Assembly (NCBI GenBank): GCA_003577245.1
Contig: QEVS01000001.1
Location: 124,001 to 188,000, forward strand
Source of the DNA: a bacterium
GTDB lineage: Bacteria > Chloroflexota > Dehalococcoidia > Tepidiformales > Tepidiformaceae
Reading direction: 5' to 3'
Length of the DNA: 64,000 nt
Position numbers and translations under genes: made by a program. Positions 51,911 to 59,815 of the stretch are shown here, piece after piece; the stretch's first letter is position 1, and each line of letters starts with the position of its first letter. Under the pieces are notes generated by a model that worked only from the letters and a program-made list of their open reading frames with translations, ran no database searches and was not told where the DNA came from.

Positions 51911-53260
51911 ATGACGGCCCACCGCACGGGAGACATCGAGCTCGAGGTTGTCCACGCTCCCGTTGCCCGCGCTCACGTTCCCCGGCGTCCCGCACCCCCG
52001 GCTGCTCCCTGGCTTTTTGCCGCCGCCATGGCAGCATCGGCCTCCGTTGCCGTCCTTGGCGGCCTCGTGCTCGGCTTCCTCGCCGCCACCGAGACCGCCT
52101 TCGGGGAGAACCATTGGACCGAGGCCGTCCAGGCCCACGGCCGTCTCCAGCTGGTCGGCTGGACGGCCGTCTTTGTTGCTTCCCTGGCGTTTGAGTTCAT
52201 CGTTCGGCTCAACCAGCGTGGCCCCCTCCCTTTTCTCCCGCGGCTGCTTGTGCTCTGCGGCCTTGGCACGGGAGCGCTCCTCGAGGCTGTGGCCCAGGTT
52301 TGGAACGACCCCCTGGGTTTCGCCTGGCTCCCGGGCGCTGCCATCACCTTCGCGGCATCAGCCGGTTTCGCGACCCTCATCTGGCGAGTCCGCGCAGCCT
52401 TTCCTTTCCGGCTTGATCTTCAGCCGGTCTTCTTTCGCATTGGCGCCACCTGGCTCGCCGTGGCAGGCGCGGTCTCCCTGCTCGCCGTCCTTCGTGCCGA
52501 TGATGGCGTCGTCCGCGTGGGAGATGCCCATCTTGCTGTGGAACTCATCGCCCGCGGGTTCGTCCTCAATACCATCCTTGGCGTGGCGCTGCGGGCATTC
52601 CCCGGTCACCTTGGCCTTGAGCCACTTCCCGTGCGGCGCCAGGCAAATGTCATGGGGATTCTCAATGGCGCTCTCCTTGCCTGGGCGGCCGGCTCGGGTG
52701 CGTTCGGCCTCCCCGACGAGGCGGTTGTTCGTTCCTTCGCCAACGTTGCATTGGCCGTCGGGCTGGTGCTCTTCACCATCTGGATGGGCGTTCTCTCGCC
52801 GCTCCGTAACCCCGCAGGCGGGCCGAACTACCGCGTGCTTGTTCCTCTCGCGTGGCTGGGCCTCGTCGCCTATGCCCTTGCGCTCGCCGGCACCGCAGTG
52901 GCGGAGTTCGATTCGGACCTCGGCCTCTACCAGGACGGGGCGGTTCGCCACATTTTCCTGCTCGGCTTCATGGCGCCCCTCATGGCGGCCATGGCCCACA
53001 TCGTCCTTGCCCGCTTCGGCACCGGGCGCGTCCGCTGGGAACCGCTTCTAACGGCCTCTTTCGCGGGGCTGATGCTCGCGTGGCCGCTCAGGGTTCTGCC
53101 CGTGCTTTTCACCAACAACCCCGGCACCATGGGGCGGAGCATTCTCGGCACGGCAGCGGTCATCGCCGCTGCCTCGCTGGCGGCCATGGCGGTCGTGGCC
53201 GGGCGCAACGCTCTTGCCATCCGTGAGCTGGTCAAGGAGATAAACCGCTCCCGCGCCTGA
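51911..53260 (+). CDS. NnrS-like polytopic membrane protein
   Basis: 449 aa with about 12 hydrophobic helices. Conserved-looking His residues lie in AHGRLQLVGWTAVF, FPGHLGLEP and HIFLLGFMAPLMAAMAHIV, as in NnrS, a haem- and copper-containing membrane protein linked to nitric-oxide stress. The match is partial and the His-rich helices could also fit another haem-binding family. No nitrite or NO reductase genes are nearby. Start at ATG 51911 after TTGGAGA. Confidence 0.55.
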   Translation: MTAHRTGDIELEVVHAPVARAHVPRRPAPPAAPWLFAAAMAASASVAVLGGLVLGFLAATETAFGENHWTEAVQAHGRLQLVGWTAVFVASLAFEFIVRLNQRGPLPFLPRLLVLCGLGTGALLEAVAQVWNDPLGFAWLPGAAITFAASAGFATLIWRVRAAFPFRLDLQPVFFRIGATWLAVAGAVSLLAVLRADDGVVRVGDAHLAVELIARGFVLNTILGVALRAFPGHLGLEPLPVRRQANVMGILNGALLAWAAGSGAFGLPDEAVVRSFANVALAVGLVLFTIWMGVLSPLRNPAGGPNYRVLVPLAWLGLVAYALALAGTAVAEFDSDLGLYQDGAVRHIFLLGFMAPLMAAMAHIVLARFGTGRVRWEPLLTASFAGLMLAWPLRVLPVLFTNNPGTMGRSILGTAAVIAAASLAAMAVVAGRNALAIRELVKEINRSRA

Positions 53261-53282
53261 GCAGCCGGACCGCGGACGTCCG

Positions 53283-53465
53283 TTAGAGGATGCCCGTATT
53301 CGCAACCGCCCGGGCGTCGGGAACATGCTCGGGCCAATCTTGCGCCTGGCTGCGTGTGCGGATGCGCCGCAACAGCCGCTCCCGGCCGGCCTCCGGGAGG
53401 GCTGCGAAGAGCCCCTCCACGACCTCCCGTTCCTGGGCCGCATGCGGATGGTCGCGCAGAGCCAT
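53283..53465 (-). CDS. Small protein, paralogue of its upstream neighbour
   Basis: 60 aa: MALRDHP at the start, a variable middle, then IRTRSQAQDWPEHVPDARAV. The last part repeats the pattern of the 57-aa protein encoded 7 bp upstream (VRTLSQANDWYEHIADVRRY). Unknown function, no membrane segment. ATG preceded by AGGTG. Confidence 0.6.
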   Translation of the reverse strand: MALRDHPHAAQEREVVEGLFAALPEAGRERLLRRIRTRSQAQDWPEHVPDARAVANTGIL

Positions 53466-53472
53466 CACCTGG

Positions 53473-53646
53473 CTAGACCGGCGGCGTAATGTAGCGGCGC
53501 ACGTCGGCGATGTGCTCATACCAGTCGTTCGCCTGGCTCAGTGTCCGCACCTTGTGCGCCGGACCTCCGTGGCCAGAAGGATGGGCCTCGAAGAGCTGCT
53601 GTATGCGGGCCCTTTCGGCCTCGGTCAGTGGGCGGTCACGCAACAT
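53473..53646 (-). CDS. Small protein, paralogue of its downstream neighbour
   Basis: 57 aa: MLRDRPLTEAERARIQQLFEA, a short linker, then VRTLSQANDWYEHIADVRRY. Aligns with the adjacent 60-aa protein over its whole length (LRD-P, hydrophobic helix, V/IRT-SQA-DW-EH--D-R). Helix-rich. Unknown function. A longer start upstream cannot be excluded. Confidence 0.6.
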   Translation of the reverse strand: MLRDRPLTEAERARIQQLFEAHPSGHGGPAHKVRTLSQANDWYEHIADVRRYITPPV

Positions 53647-53680
53647 CGCTCTGCCATTCTCGGCCTGCCGGCGCCACCCG

Positions 53681-53980
53681 CTATATGACCTGCGCCATAC
53701 TTCGCCGCTTCGCCCGGGAGCGGACCAGGTGCCCGGCATGCGCCGCAGGGCTCGGACGAAGCGCTGTCTGCCGCCGCCGGCCATTCACGGACCCGACCCG
53801 CAGCCGGGGAGCGGCAATCGCACGCGGATGCGTCTCAGCCGCGCTCATGCCCACTCGCCGCCGGCGGCCCACCAGCGCGGCACGACCGTCCATGTACTCC
53901 TTTATCATGCTCCCAATCACGACTGACGCCGCCGCGACGAGGAAGATCTGGAATGCAACCGTGAGCGCCGGGTTGACCAT
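53681..53980 (-). CDS. Small single-pass membrane protein, unknown
   Basis: 99 aa with one N-terminal hydrophobic helix (ALTVAFQIFLVAAASVVIGSMI) followed by a long basic Arg-rich tail with no recognisable domain. Start at the ATG of MVNPALTV, 34 nt downstream of a promoter-like TACTAT. Its tail may be partly non-conserved. Possibly cotranscribed with the two small proteins downstream. Confidence 0.5.
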   Translation of the reverse strand: MVNPALTVAFQIFLVAAASVVIGSMIKEYMDGRAALVGRRRRVGMSAAETHPRAIAAPRLRVGSVNGRRRQTALRPSPAAHAGHLVRSRAKRRSMAQVI

Positions 53981-54013
53981 GGTCAGCACATCCGTTCGGA
54001 AAGTTCCGTCAGG

Positions 54014-54040
54014 ATAGTAGAACAAACGTACGCATGTCAA
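54014..54040 (-). promoter_or_regulatory. Promoter of the small membrane protein gene
   Basis: Minus strand TTGACA (54035-54040) and TACTAT (54014-54019), with a rather short 15-bp spacer. An ACATATGT palindrome (54042-54049) lies just upstream. Confidence 0.45.
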
Positions 54041-54107
54041 CACATATGTTCTGCGACGGATCCGCCTGCCAGTCATTGAGCACCATGCGCGACAACTCCT
54101 GTCGGCA

Positions 54108-54137
54108 TTGACGGCCTCTGCCCGGCCTCGTCAGAAT
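54108..54137 (+). promoter_or_regulatory. Promoter of comM, leaderless layout
   Basis: TTGACG (54108-54113), 18-bp spacer, CAGAAT (54132-54137). The GTG start of comM is 7 nt further on, so the mRNA would begin at the start codon. No Shine-Dalgarno is present. Confidence 0.55.
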
Positions 54138-54144
54138 CCGCCCC

Positions 54145-55674
54145 GTGCTGGCCCGGGTCTACAGCTGTGCCGTCATTGGCCTCGAAGGCGAGCTCGTCGA
54201 GGTCGAGGTCGACATCACTCGCGCCCAGAACCCGACGACCGCCGTGGTAGGGTTGCCCGATACCGCCGTCCAGGAATCGAAAGAACGCGTTCGTGCAGCC
54301 GTCCGCAACAGCGGCCTGACCTGGCCCTTTAACTCCCGCATCATCGTCAACCTCGCTCCCGCCGACCTGCGCAAAGAAGGCCCCGCCTACGACCTTCCCA
54401 TCGCCGTCGGCGTGCTGGCCGCGAGCGGGCAACTCGTCGCGGACCTCGAAGATGCCGTGTTTGTGGGCGAACTCTCCCTCGACGGAGATGTGAGGCCCGT
54501 TCATGGCGCCTTACCCATGGTCGCCCTCGCCAGGAAACGTGGAAAGCGGCGCGCCTTTGTCCCAACCGCAAACGCAGGCGAGGCCGCCCTGGTCTCGGAG
54601 ATTGACGTCTATCCAGTTGAGAGCCTTGCCAGCCTCGCTGCCCATCTCCTCGGCGCAGCCCCCCTGGCGCCCGCTGCTCCTGGCGCCGAAACGAGCGCCG
54701 AACCAGTCTTCCCGGGTACCGGCTTCGCCGACATCGTCGGGCAGGAACACGTCAAGCGCGCTCTCGAGGTGGCCGCGGCAGGCGGGCACAACGTCATCAT
54801 GCGGGGCCCGCCCGGGAGCGGGAAGACGCTGCTCGCCCGCGCTGTGCCATCCATCCTCCCCGCCATGACCGTCGACGAAGCGCTCGAAGTCACCCGCATC
54901 TACAGCGTCGCCGGGTTGCTCCTACCCGGCTCGGGGATGATCGGCGCCCGCCCCTTTCGGGCGCCGCACCACACCATCTCCCACGCTGGCCTGGTGGGCG
55001 GCGGCACCGTTCCCCGTCCCGGCGAGATAACCCTCTGCCACCGGGGCGTTCTCTTCCTCGACGAGCTTCCCGAGTTCGGCCCCCAGGTGCTCGAGGTCCT
55101 CCGGCAGCCCCTTGAAGACCGCCTCGTCACCATCAGCCGCGCCCGCATGTCTGTCACGTTCCCCGCCAACTTCGCCCTCATCGCCGCCATGAACCCCTGC
55201 CCCTGCGGTTACTATGGCGACCCCGTCCGCGACTGCACCTGCGCTCCGCCCCTCGTCTCCCGCTACCAGCGGCGCATCTCCGGACCCCTCCTCGACCGCA
55301 TCGACCTCTTCGTCGATGTCCCGCGCGTGGCTTACGACAAGCTTGCATCAACCGTGCGCAGCGAAGCTTCGGCTGCGGTCCGGGAGCGCGTCGAACGCGC
55401 CCGGGCTGTTCAGCGCGAGCGTTTCAAGTCCCACCCGGGGACGGTGCTCAACTCCGAAATGAACCCCACCCTCGTGCGCGAATTCGCCCAGCTTCTCCTC
55501 GCTGATGGCGCCGGCGGCCTCCTCAAGCTCGCCGTCGAGCAGCTCAACCTCTCCGCCCGCGCCTTCCACCGCGTCCTCAAGCTCGCCCGCACCATTGCCG
55601 ACCTCGATTCCAGCGAACGCATCGAAAGCCAGCACCTTGCCGAGAGCATCCAGTACCGCGAGCGGATGGAGTAA
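54145..55674 (+). CDS. comM: YifB/ComM-family Mg-chelatase-like AAA+ ATPase
   Basis: 509-aa helicase of the MCM/chelatase clade; ComM promotes branch migration during natural transformation. N-terminal domain VYSCAVIGLEGELVEVEVDI, VGLPDTAVQESKERVRAA and NLAPADLRKEGPAYDLPIA; Walker A GPPGSGKT (about 220-227); Walker B VLFLDELPEF; MNPCPCGYYGD and DCTC cysteines for zinc; and C-terminal LSARAFHRVLKLARTIADL. Complete length. A stem-forming perfect palindrome follows its stop. Confidence 0.94.
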   Translation: MLARVYSCAVIGLEGELVEVEVDITRAQNPTTAVVGLPDTAVQESKERVRAAVRNSGLTWPFNSRIIVNLAPADLRKEGPAYDLPIAVGVLAASGQLVADLEDAVFVGELSLDGDVRPVHGALPMVALARKRGKRRAFVPTANAGEAALVSEIDVYPVESLASLAAHLLGAAPLAPAAPGAETSAEPVFPGTGFADIVGQEHVKRALEVAAAGGHNVIMRGPPGSGKTLLARAVPSILPAMTVDEALEVTRIYSVAGLLLPGSGMIGARPFRAPHHTISHAGLVGGGTVPRPGEITLCHRGVLFLDELPEFGPQVLEVLRQPLEDRLVTISRARMSVTFPANFALIAAMNPCPCGYYGDPVRDCTCAPPLVSRYQRRISGPLLDRIDLFVDVPRVAYDKLASTVRSEASAAVRERVERARAVQRERFKSHPGTVLNSEMNPTLVREFAQLLLADGAGGLLKLAVEQLNLSARAFHRVLKLARTIADLDSSERIESQHLAESIQYRERME

Positions 55675-55688
55675 CTATTCCGGCTGCT

Positions 55689-55708
55689 GGTTGTGACGCG
55701 TCACAACC
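55689..55708. repeat. Perfect 20-bp palindrome after comM
   Basis: GGTTGTGACGCGTCACAACC is a perfect inverted repeat 14 bp past the comM stop. As RNA it forms an 8-bp stem with a CGCG loop, so it may terminate comM, though no T run follows. As DNA the TGTGA-N4-TCACA half-sites recall CRP/FNR-family operators. Confidence 0.6.
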
Positions 55709-56111
55709 GGCGCGATCGGATGGGCCATCCTCGCGCTCGCTGTGACCGCCTGTTCGGGACTGGCCCCGAGACGGGGTCGGAACCGGGAGCGGATTTCGGC
55801 CGTCGTGACCGCCGCACCACACGTTGTCAACGGGCAGAGGAGGGGCCGGCATACTGCCGTTGGCGCGGGGTCGCCATTTTGTCCCGACCAATCCCCTGGG
55901 CCCGCGATGGACGGCCCATCTGCGGGACCATTCCCCGTAGGTCCCAACCCACCCGGCTAACCATAGGCAACGCCTTTTCGCTCCATCGAAACTTCACACA
56001 TCCGGCCTTCCCCTCATTGTGCCGCGTTCGCCAACCCCCGACAGTGAATCCAGAGGACGTTCGCGCCGCGGGTTGTGGACGCGCCAGAAAGCGGGAGGGC
56101 TGCAGGAGGAC
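55709..56111. other. Gene-poor stretch between comM and the MFS gene
   Basis: About 400 bp with no open frame that looks coding on either strand, no tRNA and no strong hairpin. Short frames exist but have noise-like composition. It presumably holds the promoter of the MFS gene; I could not place it. Confidence 0.4.
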
Positions 56112-57419
56112 GTGGCGCGTTCGGGCGCGGCTGACCGGTTGGACCAGGTAGTTTTCTTCACCTCTCGAGCCCTCTCCCAGGCCGGGCAGGCACTGTTCCT
56201 TGTCGTCCTCGTCATAACCTCCGGTTCCGGCTCGTCGGTTGCCTTCGGCCTGAGCAGCGTGATGGCCGCGACAATGGCAGGCCCCCTGCTCTTTGGCCTC
56301 CTTGCCGGGAGCCTGGCTGACCGCCTGGGGCCCGCGCGCGCCTACCTCCTTGGCACCCTCGGCAGGCTCTCCGTCATCACTGCGGGGTTCCTTGTCCTTG
56401 GCCGTCCCGAACTCGCCTGGGCGGTTGCCCTCGGGTATTCGTCCGTTTCCCAGCTTTACTCCCCTGCCGAAATGGCCATGGTCCCCCTGGTGGAGCGGCG
56501 CTCCCCCGCTCGCACCCATGCCCTGCTCGTGGTGCTCCAGTATGTCGCCCAGGGCCTTGCCGTTCTGCTCCTTGCCCCGGTCCTACTCCTCACCGCGGGC
56601 GCAGCCGCGCTGCTCGCTCTTGCAGTGACCATCTACCTGGCCGTACTTGTGCTCGCCCTGGTGCTGAACGTGCGCGTTCGCCCGCGAGAGCCCGAATACC
56701 GGGCGCCGTCCCGTCAGGCCTTCTCCTTCCGGCGGACCGCATCATTCCTCACCGGTGACCACCGCGCCACCTACGCCTTCGGATCGTTGGCCTTCGTCGA
56801 TGTGGTGGCGAAATGCGTCATCGTGGCGCTCCCGGCCTACCTCCTGGCGATTGCTGGCCCGGGGCGCGCAGGCTTCATCGCCGTGGCCATCCCGGCCGCT
56901 GTGGGCGCCGTCCTCGGTATGCTGTGGGCCGGTACGCAATTCCGGCTTCCAGAAGCGCAACGAGTCATGAGGGCCACCCTCCTTGGCGCCATCGTTTCGC
57001 TCTTTGCCCTTGCCGGCCTCGAAAGCGGGCTTGGCCTCGCCGGTATCGTTCTCCAGGCGGCCAATGTCACCACCAGCGGAGTGGGCTTCGATGCGGACCT
57101 CGCGCTGGTGCTTCCCGTCGCACTCCTGTTCGGCGCCTCAATTTCCATTGCGCCCATCGCTGCCCGGGCTGTTCTCTCGGCCACGGCGCCCCACGGTCAG
57201 CAGGCGCGCGTCTTTGCATCGCAGTCAACCCTTTCTGAGATCCTGGGAATCGTCCCCCTCCTTCTCGCCGGCCTTGGTACAGAGGTAGCGGGTCCACAGC
57301 CCACGCTGGGGCTCGTGGCCGTGGCCGGCCTGGGCCTCTTGCTCGTGCTCGAAGGCAACTCCACCGCCCTTGCCCCTCATCAGGCAGCCCCCGCTCCCGC
57401 TGAGTCCGCGGCCAGCTAG
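56112..57419 (+). CDS. Major facilitator superfamily transporter
   Basis: About 435-aa membrane protein with 10-12 predicted helices. Features: first helix VFFTSRALSQAGQALFLVVLVI, an MFS loop 2-3 motif variant GLLAGSLADRLGPARAYLLG, a central basic loop (NVRVRPREPEYRAPSRQ) and a low-complexity Ala/Pro tail. The substrate is unknown; drug or metabolite export is typical. The GTG at 56112 has AGGAGG only 2 nt away, so the start is uncertain; a longer frame to 56019 is open. A TetR gene lies downstream on the same strand. Confidence 0.8.
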   Translation: MARSGAADRLDQVVFFTSRALSQAGQALFLVVLVITSGSGSSVAFGLSSVMAATMAGPLLFGLLAGSLADRLGPARAYLLGTLGRLSVITAGFLVLGRPELAWAVALGYSSVSQLYSPAEMAMVPLVERRSPARTHALLVVLQYVAQGLAVLLLAPVLLLTAGAAALLALAVTIYLAVLVLALVLNVRVRPREPEYRAPSRQAFSFRRTASFLTGDHRATYAFGSLAFVDVVAKCVIVALPAYLLAIAGPGRAGFIAVAIPAAVGAVLGMLWAGTQFRLPEAQRVMRATLLGAIVSLFALAGLESGLGLAGIVLQAANVTTSGVGFDADLALVLPVALLFGASISIAPIAARAVLSATAPHGQQARVFASQSTLSEILGIVPLLLAGLGTEVAGPQPTLGLVAVAGLGLLLVLEGNSTALAPHQAAPAPAESAAS

Positions 57420-57469
57420 CTTTCCAGCATTCCCGCTCGTTCCTTTTCCAGGACAGGGCGTGCCGGGGG

Positions 57470-57522
57470 TTGACGTGCCCCCTTTGCGCGCGATAGACTG
57501 AGAATAGTGAAACACTGTTCAC
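57470..57522 (+). promoter_or_regulatory. Promoter and operator candidate of the TetR gene at 57524
   Basis: TTGACG (57470-57475), 18-bp spacer, TAGACT (57494-57499). The inverted repeat GTGAA-N6-TTCAC (57507-57522) lies at the expected transcription start and ends 1 nt before the ATG, where a repressor would block transcription. Confidence 0.55.
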
Positions 57523-57523
57523 A

Positions 57524-58165
57524 ATGGTTGCCATGAGACAGCGTGCCCCCAAGCGCCCCGCAGCCGAACGCAAGCGCCTCATCATTGAGAGTGCCCAGTC
57601 TGTCTTCGCCGCCTCCGGGTATGCCAACGCCGGCACCGACGAGGTTGCACGAGGCGCCGGCGTGGCTCCATCCGCCATCTACCGCTACTTCCCCAGCAAG
57701 CGCCACCTCTACCTGGCCACTCTCAGGGACGCCGGCCCAAGGCTCGTCGCTCTCTGGCGAGAGGCCGCCGGGCGTGCCGGCGACCCACTCGAGACGATCT
57801 GGGAGATCGGCCTCCAGTACTACGACCACGTCAACACCCGTTCGCCCTTCACCCACCTCTGGTTCACCGCTCTCGGCGATACCTCCGACCCCGAGGTGCA
57901 GTCCATCATGGCCAGCAGCTACCTCGCAATGATCGGCGTGATTACCGGCCTCCTCGAAGATGGCCAGCAGCGCGGACTCGTTCGCACCGATGTCGACCCA
58001 CGCACCGCCGCCTGGCACTTCATGTCCATTGGCGCCACCTTTGACCTCGTTCACCAGCTCGGCCTCGACAGCGAGCTCGACCGCCCCCGCGTGGAGGCAT
58101 GGGGCCGGCTCTACATCGAATCCCTGCGAAAGGCGCCCCATGGAACGGCCGCAGCCAGCCTCTGA
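57524..58165 (+). CDS. TetR-family transcriptional regulator
   Basis: 213-aa regulator with HTH at about residues 15-65 (RLIIESAQSVFAASGYANAG, GVAPSAIYRYFPSKRHLYLATL) and a ligand domain ending ESLRKAPHGTAAASL. No Shine-Dalgarno; two ATGs (57524 and 57533) are possible. An inverted repeat over the start of transcription suggests autoregulation. The likely targets are the following acyl-CoA dehydrogenase and crotonase genes, or the MFS gene upstream. It overlaps the next small gene by 26 bp. Confidence 0.88.
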   Translation: MVAMRQRAPKRPAAERKRLIIESAQSVFAASGYANAGTDEVARGAGVAPSAIYRYFPSKRHLYLATLRDAGPRLVALWREAAGRAGDPLETIWEIGLQYYDHVNTRSPFTHLWFTALGDTSDPEVQSIMASSYLAMIGVITGLLEDGQQRGLVRTDVDPRTAAWHFMSIGATFDLVHQLGLDSELDRPRVEAWGRLYIESLRKAPHGTAAASL

Positions 58166-58331
58166 TTGCGCCTCCGACGAGCGCTGCCTCTGCGGCGCCC
58201 TTGTTGCGCGAACCACGCCCCTCGGCGTCGAGATCCTCTGCCGGCGCTGCCGCCGCGTGCATCGCATCCCCTGGGAACGCGTTGGCGAAACAGGGCGAAC
58301 GCGTGGGAGGCCCACTTCCGCGCATACCTGA
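58140..58331 (+). CDS. Small Com-like zinc-finger protein
   Basis: 63 aa. Two cysteine pairs, CLCG near residue 17 and CRRC near residue 35, are joined by a basic segment (ALVARTTPLGVEILCRRCRR). This is the layout of Com-type translational regulators (phage Mu Com) and small zinc ribbons: C-x-C/CxxC, about 15 residues, I-x-C-x-x-C. It begins within the TetR gene and ends before a terminator, so it shares the TetR mRNA. Role unknown. Confidence 0.5.
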   Translation: MERPQPASDCASDERCLCGALVARTTPLGVEILCRRCRRVHRIPWERVGETGRTRGRPTSAHT

Positions 58332-58359
58332 GACCCGGAGGCCAGAGGTCAGGAACCCA

Positions 58360-58397
58360 GAGCCCGGACAGTCCGCACCCGCGGTACGTCCGGGCTC
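58360..58397 (+). terminator. Terminator of the TetR/zinc-finger transcript
   Basis: GAGCCCGGAC (58360-58369) pairs perfectly with GTCCGGGCTC (58388-58397), 10 bp with an 18-nt loop, followed by TTCACATTCT. Sits between the zinc-finger gene and the acyl-CoA dehydrogenase gene. Confidence 0.65.
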
Positions 58398-58463
58398 TTC
58401 ACATTCTAGAAGCAAGGAGGCTCCGCCTCTCCCGGGTTCGCTCGAGAGGCACCAACATCCACC

Positions 58464-59630
58464 ATGGAACAGACACCCACCCTCGACTTCACACCCCTCC
58501 GCCAGGCTCTCCGCCGCTACGTCACCGCCGAAGTCATCCCCCTCGAACGAGAGAACAACCTCTCGTGGGATGTCGCGCCCCCGAAAGACCTTCGCCGCCA
58601 GGTGCGCGTGCGCGCCCGGGAGCTCGGCCTCTACGCCCCCGACATGCCCCAGGAAGTCGGGGGTGGCGGGCTCTCCTTCCTCGGCCGCTGCGTCCTCGAG
58701 ATGGAGCTCCATTCCCACGACACCGTTTTCTTCGAAGACGTGCTCGGCGGCGGCGGCGGCCCCTCGTCGATCATGCTCCATGCCAGCGAGGCCCAGCGCG
58801 CCCGCTGGCTCGCCCCCCTCATGGCGGGCGAAACCACCACCTGCTTCGCGCTTTCCGAAGCCGACGCCGGCTCCGATGCAAGCGCCCTCCAGACGCGCGC
58901 TGTCGTCGACGACGCCGGGTTCGCCCTCAGCGGCTCCAAGAGCATCGTGAGCAACGGGCCCCACGCCGACTTCGCCACCGTCTTCGCTGTTGTCCAGGGG
59001 CCAGAGGGCACGCCCGCGGGCGTCACTGCCTTCTTGGTCGATGCCGAAACTCCCGGCTACCTTCGCGCACGCGACCACACCTGCATGGGCTTCACCGGCT
59101 TCCAGGGCGAGCTTGCCTTCGACAACGTCCGCCTCGGCGAAGAGAACGTCCTCGGCCAGGTAGGCGCCGGCTTCCCCATGGCTCTCGCATGGATCAATGG
59201 CAACCGTGTTCGCACCGCGGCCATGACCGTCGGCGTCGCCCGTCGCGCACTCGCCCGGAGTGCTGGCTACGCCGCCAGCCGCCAGCAGTTCGGCCAGCCA
59301 ATCGCCAGCTTCCAGGCCATCCAGCTCAAGCTTGCCGACATGGCCACCGAACTCTATGCCGCCGAGCTCATGGTCGAACGCACGGCCGCCATGCTCGACC
59401 AGGGCCTCGACATCCGCAAGGAAGGCGCCATGACCAAGCTCTTCTGCTCTGAAATGGTCAACCGCGCCGCTTACGAAGCTATCCAGGTCCACGGCGGCAT
59501 CGGATGCCTCGCCGAAACGGGCATCGAGCGCATCTACCGCATGGTGCGCATCTTCACCATCCTCGAAGGCACCTCCGAAATGCAGCGCGTCACCATCGCC
59601 GGCCGGCTCATGCGCGAGCTCGCCCGCTAG
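58464..59630 (+). CDS. Acyl-CoA dehydrogenase
   Basis: 388-aa FAD enzyme: CFALSEADAGSDASAL, FALSGSKSIVSNGP, RQQFGQPIASFQAIQLKLADMA (helix G) and FTILEGTSEMQRVTIAGRLM with the catalytic Glu. It carries an Asp-rich N-terminal start typical of the family. The ATG has only a distant GAGAGG. Followed by a strong GC stem-loop, so it forms its own transcription unit next to the crotonase and SDR genes. Confidence 0.9.
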   Translation: MEQTPTLDFTPLRQALRRYVTAEVIPLERENNLSWDVAPPKDLRRQVRVRARELGLYAPDMPQEVGGGGLSFLGRCVLEMELHSHDTVFFEDVLGGGGGPSSIMLHASEAQRARWLAPLMAGETTTCFALSEADAGSDASALQTRAVVDDAGFALSGSKSIVSNGPHADFATVFAVVQGPEGTPAGVTAFLVDAETPGYLRARDHTCMGFTGFQGELAFDNVRLGEENVLGQVGAGFPMALAWINGNRVRTAAMTVGVARRALARSAGYAASRQQFGQPIASFQAIQLKLADMATELYAAELMVERTAAMLDQGLDIRKEGAMTKLFCSEMVNRAAYEAIQVHGGIGCLAETGIERIYRMVRIFTILEGTSEMQRVTIAGRLMRELAR

Positions 59631-59664
59631 CCCCTCGCCGGGTAGCTGCGCATGGCCCTCCTGT

Positions 59665-59691
59665 GGGGCCCGGGTCCCTCGCCCGGGCCCC
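59665..59691 (+). terminator. Terminator after the acyl-CoA dehydrogenase gene
   Basis: GGGGCCCGGG (59665-59674) pairs perfectly with CCCGGGCCCC (59682-59691), 10 bp with a 7-nt loop, followed by CTTCTGTTGTAT, which is T-rich for this genome. Confidence 0.75.
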
Positions 59692-59782
59692 CTTCTGTTG
59701 TATCCCCGTCAATGGGCCCCTGGAGGTACGCCAGCCGGGGGGCGACTCATCGCGGCCGCTCGCCCTTCGGCCAGTGCAAGCC

Positions 59783-59788
59783 TAGAAT
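59783..59788 (+). promoter_or_regulatory. -10 element of the crotonase gene at 59816
   Basis: TAGAAT, 5 of 6 matches to consensus, gives a leader of about 20-25 nt that includes GGAGG (59803-59807). No clear -35. Confidence 0.45.
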
Positions 59789-59815
59789 CCGGGCACTTCC
59801 CCGGAGGTCTCTGCC

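Noticed and set aside
55675-55960. Short open frames on both strands between comM and the MFS gene
   Set aside because: No ribosome-binding site, noise-like Pro/Gly/Arg composition, no recognisable domain.
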